From contig CM048853.1 of assembly GCA_026545225.1 (NCBI GenBank), positions 17,424,755 to 17,488,754 on the forward strand: 64,000 bases of DNA. The letters are read 5' to 3'. Below, piece by piece: positions 59,839 through 64,000 of this stretch (its first letter is position 1; each line of letters starts with the position of its first letter). The position numbers and the translations under genes were made by a program. The DNA comes from Cornus controversa (lineage: Eukaryota > Streptophyta > Magnoliopsida > Cornales > Cornaceae). The notes beneath the pieces were generated by a model. It searched no databases. It was not told the origin of the DNA and saw nothing but the letters and a program-made list of their open reading frames with translations.

Positions 59839-61162
59839 GACAATCTGTCTATACCAGTAATGAGCCTTACAAGTGGTGGAGTTGATATGTTTCCAACCAA
59901 AGATATATAACATGAGTATTTGGCTTGATTTTGATTTCTATCTATGGTATATTTTGTTGTGGTTTTGGAATTGTGGTTAACAGGGATTTCTTCACTTTTG
60001 TAACGACTCAAAATTTTTTTCGAATTATGATTAAAAGTTAAGTGCATTTTTAAGCATGATTAATTGTTTAATAACATGCTTAGTGGACTTAAATGATCTT
60101 TTTGTGTTTTCGGTTATGGGTATGGGACCGAAATGAGTTTGGGTAACCAGAAAAAATAACTACCGGTTCTAGAGAGTGGTGTGGGGGTATGGATGTAAGT
60201 TTAAGGGTATAAATAAAGTTTTGAAAATTGAGGAAAGGCTAGTTCGCAAATAAGCGAAAAAGGGCCATAACAAGGAGCAAATAAAGAAAAGGTGGAGGGT
60301 TTAGTTGCAAAAGGAGAAATATATGATATATATATGTGTAAAGAGGGGGAGAAAAATCAGATTTTCTCTTCTCTCTCTCTCTACATCCGGCTCATACTCT
60401 CTCTCTCTACAAGTTTCTCTTCTCTCATTCTCTTTAAGTTTTGAGGGCTAAGAAGTGAGATTTGAGGGTAAAGCCAAGATCAAAAGTTGTTCCCCTCACT
60501 CTCCTCTTCGTTTTGATTGGTGTAAAGTTGCCATTGGAGGAGTTTGAAGCGTGGTGAAATTTGGGTCTTCCACTTCTAAGCTTGGATTTTGAGGTAAGGG
60601 TTCTCCTTCTCATTTATTTGTTGATTTTAGGGTTTCGGGTAAAGTGGTGAGAGCTAAGGGTGTGTGTTGCATGATTTAGAGTAGTAAGAGGGGTGGAATG
60701 TGGTGTTCTTCTACTTTCTTTAGTCTCTATTGTGCAATAGATATGTATATGGTTGTATATACGGTATGAAGGGTGAATGTGTAAGAGATATTGGCATGTA
60801 TGCATATATGCTAGATTTTTGTGCACATATGTGAAAATGTGTTATATTGAATATGTATGTATTATGTGTTGTTGAGTGAGTTAAATACATGCTATTATTA
60901 TATAAAAAATGTGTGTATTAGTGAAGCATGGCTAAAGTGTGCTTAAGTGAAATTTTGTGGGCATATGCTAATTGTGCTAGGGTTTGCATATATAGGAATA
61001 TATATATGTGGGTTGATGAATGTGAAATGCATGCTATGTTCCTATATAACTAGCTTATGTATTGTGAAGCATGAAATATAAGTGCTTGATCCATATGTGT
61101 TCGAAATGCATGTATAGGGCCGTTATAAGGTAAATGGGAGAGAGAGTGGTTGTGTAACTTGT

Positions 61163-61378
61163 TCAATCACCTTGGAGTAGAGAATACTCGGTGATGGTTC
61201 GATCACCTCGGAGTAGAGAATACTCGGTGACGAATTCTGAAATGATCTAATCACCTCAGAGTAGAGAATACTCGGTGATAGACTTTGAAACGGACCAATC
61301 ACCTCAGACTAGAGAATACTCGGTGGCGGATTCCTCAATGGTCCAATCACCTCGGAGTAGAGAATACTCGGTGATGGA
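61163..61378. repeat. Minisatellite in the LTR, five units of 36-49 bp
   Basis: ATCACCTCGGAGTAGAGAAT plus ACTCGGTGA starts near 61,166, 61,202, 61,249, 61,298 and 61,345. The conserved core is about 30 bp and the spacers differ. Confidence 0.95.
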
Positions 61379-62460
61379 TTCTATAATTGTGTGGGAAGTG
61401 TCTCGGTTGTATGATTTGGTCAAGAATCGTGTTAGGACATCGGGTTCAGTTCGAGAGAGAGACAATCATGTGATTATTGCCTTCATTTTGAATTATGAAG
61501 TATGATATCTATTTAATGCATCTATATATATATATGTGTGTGCATTGTTCTGAGTGGACACGATGTATGTTGAATGATATGTGAAATATTGTGACATGCA
61601 TCCATGTAGGTCGTGTCGGGTCGGCACTTAGGTGGGTTGGGGTATCTCTACTGAGCCGCAGTGGTGCTCACCCCTTTATTATAAATTTTTACAGATAAGG
61701 CGCCGATGACGGATGGGACTTGAGTGTCCAAGAAGTATTTTGCTACATTTTTGGATATTTATACTTTTGGCTATCTGTGCCGGCTTGTGGCACGGTAATG
61801 AATTAGTTGTAGTCATTGTAGAATTTGTTGCATTTTGAACTTTATGCATGAATTCTTGTAATGACTATAAACTTGAAAAAAAATCATATGAATGATATGT
61901 AACCTTTTGAGAAAATTTTGTGTTGGAGATGTATGGTATCATAGGACCATTTTCCTCTTTATTTATGATTTCTTGTATGGTTAATCACGAGCAAATGGAG
62001 TGTGGAAAGGAAGAGGGTAAGAAAAAAATAGATGGAATTACATTTCAAGTATGAAATGCATGTTATGTGAATTTACTTGATGGCCATTAAGACATTAAAG
62101 TAGCCATTGGGGGGACACATACCCAAAAGTGTCCATTTTGAGTTCAAGGAGTGAATGAAATTTATGTATATAGTAATAGAATTGTGTTAGCTTCATTTTG
62201 ATAGGTCATGGACCTTGTTTGGATTTAAATTGAGAAAGATATGCATGTTTTGGTGCAAGGGTGGGTAATCTGACCCACAGTCACTAATTTGAGCATAACT
62301 TGAGTTGTGGTTGGTATTTTTGGATGATTCAAATTGGGTTAGAAACTAGATATGTTAAGGATGATCCATATCAAATTTCAAGTCAAACGGACTTACGGAT
62401 GGTGAGATATTAGCATTTGAAGTCAGGTTGAGGAATGCTGTCAAAAATTTAGGCACGGGT

Positions 62461-62573
62461 ACTTTCAGCCTGCTGAAAGTTCACTTTCAGGCAACTAAAA
62501 GTGCTAGTTTTGGGAATGCAAACACACTGGAAGTTTCAGGCGACTCAAACTGAACTTTCAGGCGACTGAAAGT
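62461..62573. repeat. Run of four CTTTCAG...CTGAAAG hairpin words in the LTR
   Basis: Near-palindromes at 62,461-62,480 (perfect 7-bp arms or longer, loop CCTG), 62,483-62,502, 62,531-62,551 and 62,553-62,573 (core CTTTCAGGCGACTGAAAG). Each can form a stem. Confidence 0.85.
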
Positions 62574-62814
62574 CCAATAGACCTTAAAAATGTGTTTTTT
62601 TGTGATTTTTCATGATCTAAGAGTAGAAATTGAATGTCGTGGATGCATAAATCGATGTGTGGCCTATTGGAATGGATAGTGATGAGTATACGCATAGATA
62701 ATTGCGTGCGTATGGTTAGCTTCCACGGTAATCGAGAAATAGGAGGAGGTTCATTGGGGTTTAATGAACAAGTTCACCTCTAATTTTTCGAGGGTCGGGA
62801 ATTGGGGCGTGACA

Positions 62815-62921
62815 GGATGGTATCAAAGCATGGTACCTTATAGAGGGTAAGAAGGGTCCATTGGGACTAATGGAAGGGTTAACCTCCGGTTTCCCTGGAG
62901 TCGGGGGATCAGGGTGTTACA
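62815..62921 (+). mobile_element. Primer site and second, diverged LTR end of the same kind of element
   Basis: TGGTATCAAAGC at 62,819-62,830 is a primer site of initiator-Met type. About 80 bp later a second LTR-end-like sequence (GGTCCATTGGGACTAATG...AACCTCC...GGAGTCGGGGGATCAGGGTGTTACA region, 62,849-62,921) parallels 62,745-62,814. ATTTT follows at 62,922, against ACTTT before 59,999, so one mismatch in a possible target repeat. All of the internal coding region is missing. Confidence 0.6.
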
Positions 62922-63832
62922 ATTTTTTACGTGTCTAACTAGAATGATAATTAAATTAAAAGAGAATTATTTTCAAAATATAAAAAATAATTCAAGTGAG
63001 AGCACTGAATTTCATATCAAAATTCAATAAGGAAGCAAAAAAGAAAACCCTAAAAAAAAAAAAACCCTAAATAGAAATAAGCTAGCCCTTCACCAACTTA
63101 CCAGATGAAAATTTATCGAACAGAAAAAAGTAAATACCCTTGACAGAATTAATCCTCCACCAACTTACCATTTACCCAATTAAATTGAACATAAAAAAAC
63201 TCCTATGACTTTGTTTGATTAGATAGCAAAAGTGAAAAGTAAACCAAATGATTTTTATTTAATTTTTTAACATTTTAGGGTTTGAATAGTAGAAAAGAAA
63301 TTTTTTTAGCAAAGTAATTTTATTGGTCAGTCTAACTTTTTTATAAAAAAATTCAGCGAAATGCTAAAAACAATTTTGTTTGCCCTTAGTCAAGGAAAAG
63401 TAATGTGACTTAAAATTACACCTTTTCCTTTTTATCCTAAATGAAATATATTTATGTATGGAACTTTTTACAAGAAAGATTTGAGAATCTATACCTCTGC
63501 GGATATTCTAAAAAATTATTTATGAAAATTCTTATATCACTTTTATTAAAAAAAATAATAATAATTGAGAAATTTTCACCTTATGCTATCACCTTTAATT
63601 ATTTTTTCAATATATTTTTGAGTAAATTATTCTAACCTCCCTTAAAATTTTGCCTAATTACTCACGGATTAAAGTTTTAAAAATATAACAGTCAACCTTT
63701 CCTAAGGTTTGGTTGACAAATTGGATACCCCAGCTATTAATCGACAATCATTCCCGTTAAAGTCAATTAACATAAAAAATTAAAATGTCAAAACTATCTT
63801 TAGTGGCAGTAATGTTGGTGTGGCATTGATAG

Positions 63833-63877
<45 letters not shown>

Positions 63878-64000
63878 CTTGTTAATCTCAGTCAAATGAT
63901 TAGAAATTAAGATTGTTTTTGCACAAAAGTATCATAACTTGAGGGTACTTTTGTAATTGTTTATTAGATGTGATTTTGTTTAACGAATCGTTAGTTTGAT
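62922..64000. other. Intergenic DNA to the window end, no gene seen
   Basis: Starts with a short satellite piece (GTGTCTAACTAGAATGATAA). AT-rich with A-runs. Near 63,640-63,960 the words AACCTCCCTTAAAATTTTGC and, reversed, AATTACAAAAGTACCCTCAA recall the foldback element at 42.0 kb, but the arms do not pair well. Confidence 0.4.
63836..63876. repeat. (AT)n microsatellite, about 41 bp
   Basis: Uninterrupted TA run. Confidence 0.95.

Larger units (their letters stand above)
59999..62814 (+). mobile_element. Chromovirus-type LTR, 2.8 kb
   Basis: From TGTAACGACTCAAAA to GGGGCGTGACA, followed by a primer site. It contains a CT-rich leader-like region at 60,360-60,430, a minisatellite at 61,163, a CAGTGGTGCTCACCCC...TTTTTACAG block near 61,650 and a run of hairpins at 62,461. 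The CGTGACA end and GGTGCTCA block match the young chromovirus LTR in style but not in sequence, so it is a related, different family. Confidence 0.8.

Noticed and set aside
63040-63075. AAACCCTAAA words resembling plant telomere repeat
   Set aside because: Only two copies separated by an A-run; common by chance in AT-rich plant DNA and not an array.

Overview
The window is plant nuclear DNA, most likely from a eudicot. It is AT-rich and packed with Ty3/gypsy elements of plant clades (Athila, Tat-like, chromovirus), plant L1 and RTE LINEs, MITEs, a hAT, a candidate Helitron and a TRIM. I found no intact host protein-coding gene, no tRNA or rRNA gene and no CRISPR array. The only host-gene traces are three related promoter/first-exon remnants near 32.7, 43.6 and 51.5 kb, plus a possible internal exon at 58.1 kb.

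Region 1 (about 3.7-30.2 kb) is one stack of nested LTR elements. The oldest layer is the 5' part of a minus-strand Tat-like Ty3/gypsy element: gag remnant about 3,740-5,840, primer site 7,314-7,331, and an LTR split between 7,338-7,914 and 29,970 to about 30,185. A solo Athila-type LTR (5,846-7,243, target repeat GGAGC) sits in its leader. A full-length minus-strand Athila element (7,915-29,964, target repeat ATAAT, LTRs about 3% different) sits in its LTR. A plus-strand chromovirus (16,210-24,936, target repeat AAGTC, LTRs almost identical) sits in the Athila reverse transcriptase. All three younger insertions keep perfect 5-bp target duplications, so the order of events can be read directly. 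All the coding parts are broken fossils.

Region 2 (30.2-51.6 kb) holds a probable chromovirus-type LTR with an internal minisatellite, two MITEs of one Mutator-like family with 9-10 bp target repeats, an RTE LINE end, a 5'-truncated L1 (minus, 37.9-40.45 kb), two L1 3' ends at 44.5-45.9 kb that follow the same about 100-bp sequence, and an array of about 165-bp satellite-like monomers (48.66-50.53 kb) split by a 1,036-bp TRIM (target repeat ATATC).

Region 3 (51.7-64 kb) holds a candidate Helitron (51,695-58,008, minus) with gene-like GC-rich pieces and a 3.58-kb solo LTR inside it (target repeat GCAAC). It is followed by a 1.18-kb non-autonomous hAT element (8-bp repeat ACTAAAAT) inserted in a stray satellite monomer, and a 2.8-kb chromovirus LTR with primer site and a second, diverged LTR end.

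The sequences do not act together as a pathway. The window is a record of layered insertion into a duplicated, decayed, possibly F-box-related locus. All calls were made by eye. Ages use the commonly assumed grass rate of 1.3e-8 substitutions per site per year and could be several-fold greater in a slow-evolving woody plant.
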